Of a stretch of DNA of 64,000 bases, positions 17,662 through 26,966 are shown one piece after another (the first letter of the stretch is position 1; each line of letters starts with the position of its first letter). Where the stretch lies: NCBI GenBank assembly GCA_963925895.1, contig CAWUVH010000008.1, positions 124,001 to 188,000 of the forward strand. Reading direction: 5' to 3'. This DNA is from Eutrophovita sp913057845 (lineage in GTDB: Bacteria > Pseudomonadota > Gammaproteobacteria > Burkholderiales > Eutrophovitaceae). The notes below the pieces were generated by a model that was not told the DNA's origin, did not search any database, and saw nothing but the letters and a program-made list of their open reading frames with translations. The position numbers and the translations under genes are program-made.

Positions 17662-19042
17662 TGGTGATGTGATTTATTGGCTTTTCTATCAATTTACGTA
17701 AGATCTGAAACGTATCATAGTCGAACTCTTTTGACGGCAATAGGTGATATTCACTACTCGATTTTTTTCCTGTAACTTGGTATTCAAGGTAAGCCCAATT
17801 CTTAACCCTATGTTTTTCTACGAGTCCGCTTCTTTCGCTATGCTCAATTAAAAGCACCTCACCGTTAAAAGGCCAGGTTGGAATTAAAAACTTATTTAGG
17901 GCCAGTGATAGTCGCATGGCGTGATTGAGTGCCGATTCCTTTTCAATGCAAGCACCCATGCAAACTCCTAATTGATGCGAAAAACAAGGTCCTTCCCCAG
18001 GCTCTATGCCTAATGTTTTTAAACAAAGGTTATAGGTTTTTGATAGATCTCTAAGCGTCTTTAGAGCTGATTTTTTGCTATCAAAAATACCGTAAATGAA
18101 ACCAAAAGGGATCTTGTTAAATTCTGATAGATCTGCGATATGAGGATTTTTTGGCCCATCAATCGGATCCCAATGAATTGTAAAGCTATCTTTTTTTTGT
18201 CGCAGTTTTCGATTGTACAGCGGACTCATCGACTTAACGAGTTGTGACTCTAATAGTAATGCGCCCAGTTCACCTGCTGACTCGTGCCAGTCAATTTGGG
18301 TTATGTTTTGATTTATTTTGAGATCTTTTCTATTCGAGTGATCTCCGCTGAAATGAGAGTTGATTCGGACACGTAAGTTCTTGCTCTTTCCAACATATAG
18401 GATGCATCCATTTTCACCTTTGAAGATATAAACGCCGGGGCAAGAGGGAATGGCGTCAACCATTTCTTTGTCGATTCCTTTAGGAAGCGAGGATCCCTTG
18501 ATTAGCTTTTCTATCGAAGTGGAAATTAGAGAAGATTCAAAGTTTTTTTGGACGTGCTGTGCAAAGTCCCAGATTGCTTGGGTGTCAGTCATTGCTCGAT
18601 GACGGGTTCCGCAAGCCAACGAAAGTCTTTTGATGATGCTATCTAATCCGTGCTTCCTTTCTTCTGGGTAGAGGAGGCGAGAGAGTTTGACTGTGCAAAG
18701 CAAGCTCGGAGAATATTTAATTCCGTTAGATTTAAACTCTTTTCTAAGAAAAGCGTAATCAAAGCGAACATTATGTGCGACTAAGATCTTCCCATCTAAA
18801 CGCGCAAACAAACTTTCATAAATATCACTAAAGGTAGGTGCATTTTCGACCATTGGGTCGTCGATTCCCGTGATCATCTGGATGTTGAAAGGGATTTTTC
18901 TTTGCGGGTTTATCAGTGTTTGCCATTCGTCTTGATACACTCCATCTTTGACTGATATAAGACCGATTTCAGTTATACGATCTGCGTCAACCGTGGCCCC
19001 AGTTGTTTCTAAATCAAGAAAGACAAATTCACCTAAAAACAT
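17645..19042 (-). CDS. DnaQ-like 3'-5' exonuclease fused to a GIY-YIG (UvrC/Cho-like) nuclease
   Basis: 465 residues, two nuclease domains. Residues 1-165 are a DEDDh exonuclease: DLET (D10, E12), HNVRFD (H90, D95) and HRAMTD (H148, D153). Residues ~200-285 are a GIY-YIG domain with GVYIF, YVGKSKNL and the catalytic Glu in LLLESQ (E265). A Cys cluster (C353, C361, C365; GPCFSHQLGVCMGAC) resembles that of UvrC and Cho. Such fusions are known in several bacterial groups and are thought to act in excision repair, cutting and trimming damaged strands. All catalytic residues look intact. Confidence 0.88.
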   Translation of the reverse strand: MFLGEFVFLDLETTGATVDADRITEIGLISVKDGVYQDEWQTLINPQRKIPFNIQMITGIDDPMVENAPTFSDIYESLFARLDGKILVAHNVRFDYAFLRKEFKSNGIKYSPSLLCTVKLSRLLYPEERKHGLDSIIKRLSLACGTRHRAMTDTQAIWDFAQHVQKNFESSLISTSIEKLIKGSSLPKGIDKEMVDAIPSCPGVYIFKGENGCILYVGKSKNLRVRINSHFSGDHSNRKDLKINQNITQIDWHESAGELGALLLESQLVKSMSPLYNRKLRQKKDSFTIHWDPIDGPKNPHIADLSEFNKIPFGFIYGIFDSKKSALKTLRDLSKTYNLCLKTLGIEPGEGPCFSHQLGVCMGACIEKESALNHAMRLSLALNKFLIPTWPFNGEVLLIEHSERSGLVEKHRVKNWAYLEYQVTGKKSSSEYHLLPSKEFDYDTFQILRKLIEKPINHITIIPQI

Positions 19043-19137
19043 ATTGTGACGGATAAACAGAGAAATGTTTGTGGTACGTGAGATAAATACTTAGTTATTA
19101 TAGTCGTTGCCAGCTATTACTTAATCCGCTCTAATTA

Positions 19138-20340
19138 ATGAATCAATTATTCAAAGATATTCAGCAGGCTCGTCAAGACATTACTTCGTGTATCAAAGAT
19201 ACACAATTTGTTCAGTCGATCACCTTATCGAGCTTACTTTCGTGCCAAGTGTATTTGAAGTTTGAGAACCACCAGTTCACGGCATCGTTTAAAGAGCGTG
19301 GCGCCCTTAATCGTATTTTATCGCTGAGCCCGGAGGAGTGTCTGAAGGGGGTTATCGCTGCTTCTGCTGGAAACCATGCTCAAGGGTTGGCCTATCACGC
19401 AACCAGGTGCGGAATTCGATCCGTTATCGTCATGCCTCGGGTTGCCCCTCAGGTTAAGGTTACGCATACACGCGCGTTGGGGGCGGAAGTCTTGCTGCAT
19501 GGAGATAACTTTGATGAGGCAAGAGAATATGCGCTAGAGCTTGCCAAGCGTGAGGGGTTACTATTTATTCACCCTTACGACGATGCTAAAGTAATTGCCG
19601 GGCAGGGAACAATTGCATTGGAGATGTTAGACATAATGCCTGATTTAGATGCCATTCTTGTTCCAATCGGTGGAGGTGGGCTCATTGCCGGCATCGCAAC
19701 TGCAGCTAAGGCAATTAATCCCAATATAGAAATTTATGGTGTAGAGTCGGCACACTTTAATTCTATGTATGCACGGATTAAAGGTGTCCCTCCCACCTTT
19801 GGTTCAGTCACGATCGCTGACGGGATCGCTGTTAAAGAACCAGGGAAGCTGACTTCTAAAATTGTTGCAGAGCTTGTAGATGATATTTTTCTCGTTGAAG
19901 AGGATGAGATCGAAGAAGCCATGATACTTTTGTTAGAGATTGAGAAAACTCTTGTAGAAGGAGCTGGTGCTATTGGTTTAGCAGCGCTCAAAAAAAATAC
20001 AGAGTTATTCCAAGGGAAAAAAGTAGGGTTAATTCTTTGCGGTGGCAACGTAGATCCATTGACGCTAACCGCCATTATTGATAAAGGCATGGTTAAGGCG
20101 GGGCGTTTGGTGCGTCTCAATGTTCAAATGACGGATATGCCTGGATCACTCTCTGAGGTCTCGCGTATTTTCGGTGAATGCAATGCGAACATTGATGAGG
20201 TGCATTTTCAACGTGCATTCACCTTGCTGCCAATTCAGCATGTCAACGTCGAATTTTCACTCAAAACGCGAGATCATCAACACGTAGAGGACGTTATTTT
20301 GGCCTTAAGCGACCATGGTTTTTCAGCCAGTAAAGTTTAA
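19138..20340 (+). CDS. Threonine ammonia-lyase with C-terminal ACT domain
   Basis: 400 residues, a fold II PLP enzyme. The PLP lysine is K52 in SFKERGA; the phosphate-binding loop is GGGGLIAGIA (about 178-187), and CGGNVD lies near 300. A single ACT-like domain (about 325-400, starting near LVRLNVQMTDMPGS) suggests allosteric control. It deaminates threonine (and usually serine) to 2-oxobutyrate. The one-ACT architecture is shorter than IlvA and matches the catabolic/biodegradative type. It converges on the isomerase gene with a 4-base overlap. Confidence 0.9.
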   Translation: MNQLFKDIQQARQDITSCIKDTQFVQSITLSSLLSCQVYLKFENHQFTASFKERGALNRILSLSPEECLKGVIAASAGNHAQGLAYHATRCGIRSVIVMPRVAPQVKVTHTRALGAEVLLHGDNFDEAREYALELAKREGLLFIHPYDDAKVIAGQGTIALEMLDIMPDLDAILVPIGGGGLIAGIATAAKAINPNIEIYGVESAHFNSMYARIKGVPPTFGSVTIADGIAVKEPGKLTSKIVAELVDDIFLVEEDEIEEAMILLLEIEKTLVEGAGAIGLAALKKNTELFQGKKVGLILCGGNVDPLTLTAIIDKGMVKAGRLVRLNVQMTDMPGSLSEVSRIFGECNANIDEVHFQRAFTLLPIQHVNVEFSLKTRDHQHVEDVILALSDHGFSASKV

Positions 20341-20939
20341 CTTTCTAGACTTCGTTTAACAAAATCTAGTCGGTCTTGCCCCCAGAATACATCACCTTCA
20401 ATCAAGTATGTTGGTGCGCCAAAGACGCCACTATCAATTGCCTTTTGGGTGTTAAGTTCTAAACCTTTTGAAGTTTCATCTTTAGCGGCCAACTCAATCA
20501 ATTCATCGCCACTTAAACCGCTCTTTTCAATAGACTTTTTGACTTCATCTCGTGATGCCATATTTAGATTTTCTACCCAACAGCCTTTCATTAAGTTTAA
20601 GGTCACTTCCATTGCCTTTTCCGACCCGTAGGCATTAACCACGGCAACAACAACCAAAGATACCAGGCTGGGATTATAGGGGAAGTACTCCGGTTCAATG
20701 ATGATTGGTGATTGAAGAAATAATTTCCATCTTTTCAGTTCCGATAGTCTATATTTTTGACGTTGTATCGGCCGTTTGGCTACGGGTACGCCTCCAGTGG
20801 CTGCAAATAGTTTTGCAGGATCAAGGGGGATTACATTGATGACCGCGCTATGCTCAGTAGCTAGGGTATGAAGGCGTTCGTGCCCTAAATAGGCCCAAGG
20901 AGACATAGGGGACAAAAAGTAATCAACGGTTTTGGACAT
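20337..20939 (-). CDS. 2-hydroxychromene-2-carboxylate isomerase-like DsbA-family protein
   Basis: 200 residues of the thioredoxin-fold kappa-GST/NahD type. The N-terminal DYFLSPMSPWAYLG carries Ser at the catalytic position instead of a CxxC pair, and the C-terminal GVFGAPTYLIEGDVFWGQDRLDFV is the family signature. NahD is a glutathione-dependent isomerase of naphthalene breakdown; outside such clusters the substrate is usually unknown. No aromatic-ring pathway is visible here. Confidence 0.85.
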   Translation of the reverse strand: MSKTVDYFLSPMSPWAYLGHERLHTLATEHSAVINVIPLDPAKLFAATGGVPVAKRPIQRQKYRLSELKRWKLFLQSPIIIEPEYFPYNPSLVSLVVVAVVNAYGSEKAMEVTLNLMKGCWVENLNMASRDEVKKSIEKSGLSGDELIELAAKDETSKGLELNTQKAIDSGVFGAPTYLIEGDVFWGQDRLDFVKRSLES

Positions 20940-21014
20940 AAGGCTTACCTATTAAATGGTGATGGGAATGCGTGGGTGACCTTAACGTGCTAGAGCGACC
21001 TTTTTTCTTTCTAT

Positions 21015-21431
21015 CTACTTGACTGTAATGGTAACCTTTTCAGAGATAACGGGTGGCGTATGAGGGATGTGTGTTTTATCTCCCATTATGAGCTGCAATG
21101 TATGCTTACCTGGGCTTAATGCAATAGAGGTTTCTGTCTGCCCGCCGCCAAAATGTTTATGATTGCTGTCCATAGGTATGGGTTTATCTAAGGCGGGTAA
21201 ATCGTGATCGATAATCAGGTGATGATGACCTGTATTTGCCTTGTCCATGCCAGCTGGAGCGACACCCATTCCGCGTAATCCGAACTTCACGATAACGGGA
21301 CTTGTGACAGTTTCTCCGTCAAGTGGGGAGATCAGGTAAACCTCAGCATCAGTTGGCGCGGGTGTTTGGGCTTGAGTATTGCTGCTGAACAGGGTCAGTA
21401 GCGAGAACGCGATTGCGAAAACTATTTTCAT
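21015..21431 (-). CDS. Exported DUF4399 protein
   Basis: 138 residues from the ATG at 21431, chosen because GAAGGA lies just upstream; a TTG six codons earlier is in frame. A signal peptide (to about residue 22, ending NTQAQ) precedes a beta-rich domain with FGLRGMGVAPAG, the His cluster GHHHLIID and HKHFGGGQTET, typical of DUF4399. Function unknown; clustered His suggests metal contact. A short monocistronic gene facing away from the emrRAB-like operon. Confidence 0.78.
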   Translation of the reverse strand: MKIVFAIAFSLLTLFSSNTQAQTPAPTDAEVYLISPLDGETVTSPVIVKFGLRGMGVAPAGMDKANTGHHHLIIDHDLPALDKPIPMDSNHKHFGGGQTETSIALSPGKHTLQLIMGDKTHIPHTPPVISEKVTITVK

Positions 21432-21591
21432 CTCGATGTCCTTCGTCAATGATTGGGTTGGGATCGTCTAGACTCAATTATAGATCTATTAACCGGTCCA
21501 AAATAGCCCAATGGGGAAGCTGCGGTATTTGTGGCTGTGGTCTTGTATATCTCGCCGAGTAACTGGATAGCCCAAATTCCTGCGGGGAATG

Positions 21592-21660
21592 ATAATTGCC
21601 ATTATAATTGCCCAACATATAGTTGCTATGCATATAGTTGTTTAGACAATCAATAATTAT
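21592..21660 (+). promoter_or_regulatory. Promoter and repeat region of the emrRAB-like operon
   Basis: Two pairs of direct repeats precede the MarR-family gene: ATAATTGCC at 21592-21600 and 21604-21612, and CATATAGTTG at 21616-21625 and 21631-21640. A perfect -10 TATAAT sits at 21603-21608 inside the second repeat; no good -35 is 17 bases upstream, which fits an activator-dependent or weak promoter. TTGT-TTAG-ACAA (21638-21649) is a small MarR-like palindrome. Autoregulation by the downstream MarR protein is the natural reading. Confidence 0.5.
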
Positions 21661-21691
21661 AGAATGTCCCACTTACGAGGAGGGCTTAATA

Positions 21692-22186
21692 TTGTTGCGC
21701 GAAGATGTATCAAGAAATTTTGGATTTATTGTGCATGACGTGGCGCGACTAATGCGTCAAACGTATGACCGCAGAATGAAGACTCTGGGTCTCACACGAT
21801 CACAATGGTGGGTTTTGACGCATCTTTATCGAAAGGATGGAGTGACGCAATCCGAACTCGCCCAAACCCTTGAGCTGGATAAGCCGTCCTTAGGTCGGTT
21901 GCTAGACAGGATGGAAGCCAGTGGTTGGGTTACCCGAGAAGATGACCTACAAGACCGTCGTGCGAAACGTGTGCTCCTTACCCAGGAGGTAGGCCCTGCA
22001 ATGAAGGCCATGCGCGCAGCTGCCGCAGATTTAAGGCACGAGGCTTTAGCTGGAATTTCGAAAGATGAGCAGGAACAGTTTGTAGATACACTTTTGAAAC
22101 TCAAATTGAACCTAGCCTCGTTAGAAAGTCGAGCGCCGAGTCATGGTGGTCCTTCGGATGAAGATAAGGAGTCAGTTTCAAAATGA
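21692..22186 (+). CDS. MarR-family transcriptional regulator of the EmrAB-type pump
   Basis: About 164 residues from the TTG at 21692, supported by GAGGAGGG about 8 bases upstream; the open frame extends to 21638 but runs through the promoter repeats. Winged-helix features: TRSQWWVLTHLYR, QSELAQTLELDKPSLGRLLDRM (recognition helix region) and the wing DRRAKRV. It is followed with a 4-base ATGA-type overlap by the HlyD-family adaptor, giving the emrR-emrA-emrB order. Likely a ligand-responsive repressor of its own operon. Confidence 0.88.
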   Translation: MLREDVSRNFGFIVHDVARLMRQTYDRRMKTLGLTRSQWWVLTHLYRKDGVTQSELAQTLELDKPSLGRLLDRMEASGWVTREDDLQDRRAKRVLLTQEVGPAMKAMRAAAADLRHEALAGISKDEQEQFVDTLLKLKLNLASLESRAPSHGGPSDEDKESVSK

Positions 22187-23283
22187 AGATGTCGGAAAAA
22201 AATATTTATGTGGCCTTACTCTGGTTTGTACGTTCCTTTTTTATTGTCGTGCTACCGGTTTTTGCAGCAATTACAGGGATGTACTTATACGCGCACGGTG
22301 GGGCTGTTGTTGAAACAGAAAATGCGTATATCAAGGCAGATATTGTCATTGTTAGTCCTGAGTTGTCCTCTAGAGTTACCAATGTTGAGGTAGAAGATAA
22401 TCAATATATCGAAAAGGGTGCTCTGTTATTTGGTATGGAGCATGCTGGTTTTGTTGTCGAGAAGCAGCGTGCTGATGCTCAGATGGGCTCGGTTCGAGCC
22501 GATGTGGCTTCTTTAAAAGCCGAATATCAGGCAGCTCAAGTCGAGAAAGAGGAAGTGCGATCAATGATTGCCTTCGAAATGAAGCAACTTGAGCGTCAGG
22601 AGAAATTGCGGGAGCACGGTATGGGCCGTGCTGATCAATATGATGAGGCTCTGCACAAGCTCGAATTGGCTAAGGCGCATCTGATGACGTTGGATCAGAA
22701 ATCAAAAAAAGTGCTGGCCGGTTTATTGGGTGATCCACAGTTGAGCCCAGAGAAACATCCTAAATATTTAGAGGCGATGGCGAGCTTTGACAAAGCTGAC
22801 TTAGGTATAAAAGATTCATTTGTGTATGCGCCGGTCAGTGGCATTGTGAGCAATATGAAGCTCCAAGCCGGAGAGTATGTGAATCGTGGGACATCGATTT
22901 TTAGCATTATCTCGAGTGATCGTTTATGGATTGAAGCTAATTTCAAGGAGACACAGCTTACTTGGATGGAAGTGGGTCAAAAAGTCGAGATCAGCTTAGA
23001 CGCCTACCCTAACGTTCAATGGGCGGGCTTTGTCTCTACTATTGCGCCAGCTACTGGTGCTGAGTTCGCGATCCTACCCCCGCAAAACGCGACAGGAAAC
23101 TGGGTGAAGGTTGTGCAGCGACTCCCAGTTCATATTGTCGTGGAGCAGCCCGATGGCTATCCACCACTGCGAGCAGGAATGACGGTTACTGTTGGTGTGA
23201 GCACTGGTGTTAGCAGAGGGTTGCCCGGACCAATAGACCGACTCGTGACTCGGGGGTGGTTACCTGATTTTTTAAAACCTTAA
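22183..23283 (+). CDS. HlyD/EmrA-family efflux adaptor
   Basis: 366 residues. One N-terminal transmembrane segment (about 10-32), then the lipoyl-like half VETENAYIKADIV, a coiled-coil hairpin (about 90-160, rich in Glu, Lys and Gln), the second lipoyl half (VYAPVSGIVSNMKLQAGEYV) and beta-barrel segment IEANFKETQL. This is the periplasmic adaptor linking the inner-membrane pump to an outer-membrane channel. Its start overlaps the regulator stop. No TolC-like gene is in the window, so the channel must be encoded elsewhere. Confidence 0.9.
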   Translation: MKMSEKNIYVALLWFVRSFFIVVLPVFAAITGMYLYAHGGAVVETENAYIKADIVIVSPELSSRVTNVEVEDNQYIEKGALLFGMEHAGFVVEKQRADAQMGSVRADVASLKAEYQAAQVEKEEVRSMIAFEMKQLERQEKLREHGMGRADQYDEALHKLELAKAHLMTLDQKSKKVLAGLLGDPQLSPEKHPKYLEAMASFDKADLGIKDSFVYAPVSGIVSNMKLQAGEYVNRGTSIFSIISSDRLWIEANFKETQLTWMEVGQKVEISLDAYPNVQWAGFVSTIAPATGAEFAILPPQNATGNWVKVVQRLPVHIVVEQPDGYPPLRAGMTVTVGVSTGVSRGLPGPIDRLVTRGWLPDFLKP

Positions 23284-23312
23284 ATTTTTTCTGAATCTAA
23301 GTTATTAGGGTA

Positions 23313-24881
23313 ATGGCGGAAGTTGAAAACACTGTTAATCGAGGAGCTGAACATCCATATTTAATTAGCATGTCTGTCGTGCTTGCCTCCTTGTTGTATT
23401 CAATCGATTGGACGATTGCAGTAGTCGCTTTGCCGCATATGCAAGGTGCGTTCTCGGCAACCCAAGATCAAATTAGTTGGGTGATTACTTCTTATATTGT
23501 CGCGTCAGCAATCATGATTCCTCTGGCGGGGTGGTTGAGTAATCGCTTTGGAAGAAAAAGGGTTTATGTTTTAGCTGTTGCCGGATTCGTTTTGTCTTCG
23601 ATCGTCTGTGGTTCGGTCAGTACGCTCACTTTCGAGGTTATTGCTCGTATTGCTCAAGGTATGTGTGGAGCCTTTTTGGTACCGTTGTCGCTAGCAATTA
23701 TGCTTGATGCTTTTCCTGAAGAAGAGCACCCCAAAGCAATGGCTATCTGGGGTATTGGTTGGGCAGGGTCCTTTATCGGACCTATTCTTGGGGGAGTACT
23801 CACTGAATATTTGTCGTGGAGATATATATTTTTTATTAACATTCCATTTGGCATAGCAGCGCTGATTGGTTGCCTGTTATTTTTACCTAAAGATGTTCCC
23901 AGAAAAATAAAGGACAAGTTAGATTGGTTTGGGTTTCTGACATTGGCGATTGGTATTGCATCGCTCCAGATGATGCTGGACCGAGGTCAGCGTCTCGATT
24001 GGTTTGAGTCGGGTGAAATAATTTTCGAGGGCTGTCTTGCATTGGTCGCGTTATATATGTTTAACGCACATGTAATAATGAAAAAAAACCCGTTTCTAGA
24101 CCCGAAATTATTTCTCGAAAGAAACTTTTTTCTGGCATTAGTTCTGGTTGCCTTTTACGGTTTATTGACAGTGCCGCCAATGGTTCTCCTCCCGGCTTTT
24201 CTCGAGGGACTCATTGGGTATGAGATCGTTGACGTCGGGTTTCTCCAGTCGTCTAGAGGGATTGGGGTTCTTTTAGCTATGTTTATCAGTAACCGCATCG
24301 CGGGTATTGTTAATGTGCGTATTCAGATAGCGTTTGGTTTGACTTGTCTGGGCACATCATCTCTCACCATTGCTTTTTGGACTAGTGACGTCGGTGTGTG
24401 GCCAATTCTGTGGACTGGTTTTGTCAGTGGTATCGGATCAGGTATTTTGATGGTGCCGGCACAGCTTGTGGCATTCTCTCGAGTGGTCGCGGCTAAAAGA
24501 AATGAGGGGGCAGCAGTGTTTAATTTGATTCGTACGATGTTTAGCAGTGTTGGTGTTTCCTTGATGCTCGCGATTTTTATATACGCAGGTGCTACTGGAA
24601 GGTCAGAGCTAGTAGAGCACGTTAATGTATTCAATGATGCTTTGACTAATACGCCGGTCGCTAGCGAAGGATATTCACTCGAGACATTAAATTCGCTGGC
24701 TGTATTGGAGAAGGAAGTGGATAGGCAGTCTCAATTACAAGGGTATATCGCGAGCTTTTTCGTGCTTGCCATAGCTTCGTTCATGGCGATTCCCATAGTT
24801 TTTCTGATACGCAGAGTAGATATTAAGAGGCGAGGCACAAGAAAGGGCTCTAGCCAAGGCCCTCCCGTTGGTGCTGAATAG
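23313..24881 (+). CDS. DHA2-family (EmrB-like) 14-TM drug efflux transporter
   Basis: 522 residues with 14 predicted hydrophobic segments. DHA2 signatures: IDWTIAVVALPHMQ in TM1, WVITSYIVASAIMIPLAGWLS in TM2, motif A NRFGRKRV and motif C-like WAGSFIGPILGG in TM5. The ~30-base gap after the adaptor and shared strand make it the third gene of an EmrAB-type operon that exports hydrophobic toxicants using the proton gradient. The C-terminal tail after TM14 is short and basic. Confidence 0.92.
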   Translation: MAEVENTVNRGAEHPYLISMSVVLASLLYSIDWTIAVVALPHMQGAFSATQDQISWVITSYIVASAIMIPLAGWLSNRFGRKRVYVLAVAGFVLSSIVCGSVSTLTFEVIARIAQGMCGAFLVPLSLAIMLDAFPEEEHPKAMAIWGIGWAGSFIGPILGGVLTEYLSWRYIFFINIPFGIAALIGCLLFLPKDVPRKIKDKLDWFGFLTLAIGIASLQMMLDRGQRLDWFESGEIIFEGCLALVALYMFNAHVIMKKNPFLDPKLFLERNFFLALVLVAFYGLLTVPPMVLLPAFLEGLIGYEIVDVGFLQSSRGIGVLLAMFISNRIAGIVNVRIQIAFGLTCLGTSSLTIAFWTSDVGVWPILWTGFVSGIGSGILMVPAQLVAFSRVVAAKRNEGAAVFNLIRTMFSSVGVSLMLAIFIYAGATGRSELVEHVNVFNDALTNTPVASEGYSLETLNSLAVLEKEVDRQSQLQGYIASFFVLAIASFMAIPIVFLIRRVDIKRRGTRKGSSQGPPVGAE

Positions 24882-24917
24882 AGCTTCATATTTTTGTAAC
24901 TAATTTAGGACGTATCT

Positions 24918-25781
24918 ATGACCATTGAAAAAATAAAGAGGGCACGACGCAGCCTATTGTTCGTACCCGGCCTCCGCCCAGACATGTTTCTAAAGGCGCT
25001 GAGTGAATCCGCGGATATTGTTTGCATCGACTTAGAAGATGCAGTGGCACTGCACAGGAAGGATGAATCTAGAGAACTCACGATGGATTTATTCTCAAAA
25101 AAATATGAAAGCTCATCGGAGACAATGGTTCGAATAAATCCCATTACGACTCGGCATGGGTTGAGTGATTTAGATTCCTTGTTTGATTTAAAGTACCCCC
25201 CGGACGCTTTAATGTTACCCAAGATTAAATCTGCAAACGAAATTCGTATTCTTGACGATTTGCTCTCCACTGAAAACACCAGGCATTTGAGTTTTTGCGT
25301 GATCATTGAGACGAATGCAGCATTAGAGTATGCGCTTGAGATCGCACGCTCGTGCTCGCGTGTCACCTCTCTAATTTTAGGCGGGGTAGATATGTCAGCA
25401 GATCTTAGGTGTAAGAGAGATTGGCAATCACTACTCTACACTCGGTCGCGTTTGGTTCATGCTGCGGCAAGTGCCGGTATTGATTTACTCGATGTGCCGT
25501 ACTTAGATTTGATGGATAGTGATGGGTTAGAACGGGAAACCACATCAAGTAGAGATCTCGGTTTTACCGGCCGAGCAGCCATTCACCCAAAGCAGCTCCC
25601 CGTCATTAATCAACTTTTCACACCTTCTCAAGATGACATTGATCGAGCGCGGAAAGTGTGTGAGGCATTTGAGAGCAGTGATACTGGTTTGGTGGTTATA
25701 GATGGTGAATTGATTGAGCTACCTGTTGTGCGCTCTATGTACCGAATATTAGCTATTGCTCAGATGATTGAGGCGTCCTAA
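24918..25781 (+). CDS. CitE-like HpcH/HpaI family lyase
   Basis: 287 residues. N-terminal SLLFVPGLRPDM and CIDLEDAV (D38, E40, D41) match the citrate lyase beta/malyl-CoA lyase family; the Mg ligands would be E131 (CVIIETNA) and D158 (GGVDMSAD). The lid segment FTGRAAIHPKQL is present. Stand-alone CitE-like proteins act on malyl-CoA, methylmalyl-CoA or related 3-hydroxyacyl-CoA esters; a full citrate lyase complex is absent. It is 36 bases after the pump gene but need not be functionally tied to it. Confidence 0.85.
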   Translation: MTIEKIKRARRSLLFVPGLRPDMFLKALSESADIVCIDLEDAVALHRKDESRELTMDLFSKKYESSSETMVRINPITTRHGLSDLDSLFDLKYPPDALMLPKIKSANEIRILDDLLSTENTRHLSFCVIIETNAALEYALEIARSCSRVTSLILGGVDMSADLRCKRDWQSLLYTRSRLVHAAASAGIDLLDVPYLDLMDSDGLERETTSSRDLGFTGRAAIHPKQLPVINQLFTPSQDDIDRARKVCEAFESSDTGLVVIDGELIELPVVRSMYRILAIAQMIEAS

Positions 25782-25804
25782 AGGTTAGAAGCGTTAGGCG
25801 CTAG

Positions 25805-26803
25805 TCAGTGGAGCCCAAATTCCTCAGCGATGAGTTCGTATGATTTGATGCGGGTACCATAGTCTCCCGTGATTGTAAGGATCATCAGCTCATCGGCCTG
25901 AAAGTCGTTCTTGATTTCAGATAATTGCTGTTTGACACTTTCAGGCGTGCCCAAAACAATTCGGCTACGCTCTCTTTGGATAATTTGTTGTTCTTGCTCT
26001 GAGTATGGCCACTGTGTAGCTTCTGCGCTGGGAAGTATTTCCCCTTCTTTCCCCGTTGCCATCATGACGCGCCTGTGGTCTATTGATGAGGCAAGATATT
26101 CAGCCTCTTCATGAGACTCTGCGCAAATAACGAAAATGCAAACCATCGAAGTTGGTTGTGTCTCGAGAAAGGATGGGGAAAACGTTGCACGATATTGTCG
26201 GCTTACGGCATTGCCACCAAATGGATTAATAAAATGGGCAAAAGCAAAGCGAACCCCGAGGTGTGCAGCAAGAGCGCTGCTATAGTCGGAAGACCCGAGT
26301 AACCAGATTTCGGGGCAGGTGTCACCTTGCGGCATTGCTTTGACTGAATTGAATGGATGGTCTTCACCTAACTCGTCGCGGAGCCAGCCAACAAGATCAA
26401 CTACTTGCTTGGGAAATTCATTTATGGAATAGAGGGAGTTTTCATTGATTGCTTTTGCCGTTAGCATGTCACCGCCTGGCGCGCGACCAATGCCAAGATC
26501 GATGCGGCCAGGGCATAAAGCCTCCTGCATGCGAAACATTTCAGCAATTTTAGCTGCACTGTAGTAAGGAAGTAAAACTGCGCCAGTCCCAATCCGAATA
26601 CGTTTGGTTTGCTGCCCAATCGCTGTGAGTAGTATCTCTGGACATGAGCTGGCTAGTCCTCTCATGTTGTGATGCTCTGCTAGCCAGTAACGATAAAACC
26701 CAAGTTCGTCGGCTATTTTCGCTAAATTAACAGTTTCGGTAATCGCTGTATTGGGGGAGTGCCCTTTTATAATCGGGCTTTGGTCAAGGATGGATAGTTT
26801 CAC
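25805..26803 (-). CDS. Luciferase-like (LLM class) flavin-dependent oxidoreductase
   Basis: 332 residues. The TIM-barrel LLM family is shown by LSILDQSPI at the N-terminus, YRYWLAEHHNM (about 40), RIRIGTGAVLLPYYSA, PGRIDLGIGRAPG and LGSSDYSSALAA. Proteins of this subgroup (MsnO8/YhbW-like) use FMN or F420-type cofactors, FMN being likely here, to oxidise small organics. The partner flavin reductase is not adjacent. Monocistronic or transcribed with the upstream FAS1 gene; a strong hairpin lies between them. Confidence 0.87.
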   Translation of the reverse strand: MKLSILDQSPIIKGHSPNTAITETVNLAKIADELGFYRYWLAEHHNMRGLASSCPEILLTAIGQQTKRIRIGTGAVLLPYYSAAKIAEMFRMQEALCPGRIDLGIGRAPGGDMLTAKAINENSLYSINEFPKQVVDLVGWLRDELGEDHPFNSVKAMPQGDTCPEIWLLGSSDYSSALAAHLGVRFAFAHFINPFGGNAVSRQYRATFSPSFLETQPTSMVCIFVICAESHEEAEYLASSIDHRRVMMATGKEGEILPSAEATQWPYSEQEQQIIQRERSRIVLGTPESVKQQLSEIKNDFQADELMILTITGDYGTRIKSYELIAEEFGLH

Positions 26804-26937
26804 TGGTCTTGTAATGTCGGTCAGTTAGCGAGTTTTTAATTGCCGGCACGTTCATACGCGTTTATTTGATCATTGATCTGGCGTTGAATTGTGTGGGGTC
26901 CAAAAATATGAACTCTATTACCTATCGGAAATACTTT

Positions 26938-26966
26938 GAGCAGTCCAGATATAATCTGGACTGCTC
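26938..26966 (-). terminator. Perfect 13-bp hairpin downstream of the FAS1 gene
   Basis: GAGCAGTCCAGAT (26938-26950) and ATCTGGACTGCTC (26954-26966) form a perfect 13-pair inverted repeat with an ATA spacer. It starts 22 bases past the FAS1 stop on the minus strand. A weaker outer pair (AAATACT near 26928-26935 and AGTATTT near 26979-26985) extends the symmetry. The stem is strong but there is no long U tract on either side, so it may be a bidirectional processing or attenuation hairpin rather than a classic terminator. Confidence 0.55.

Noticed and set aside
24905..25366. 153-codon minus-strand frame over the CitE-like gene
   Set aside because: Antisense shadow of a conserved enzyme gene, Ser-rich as expected for such shadows.
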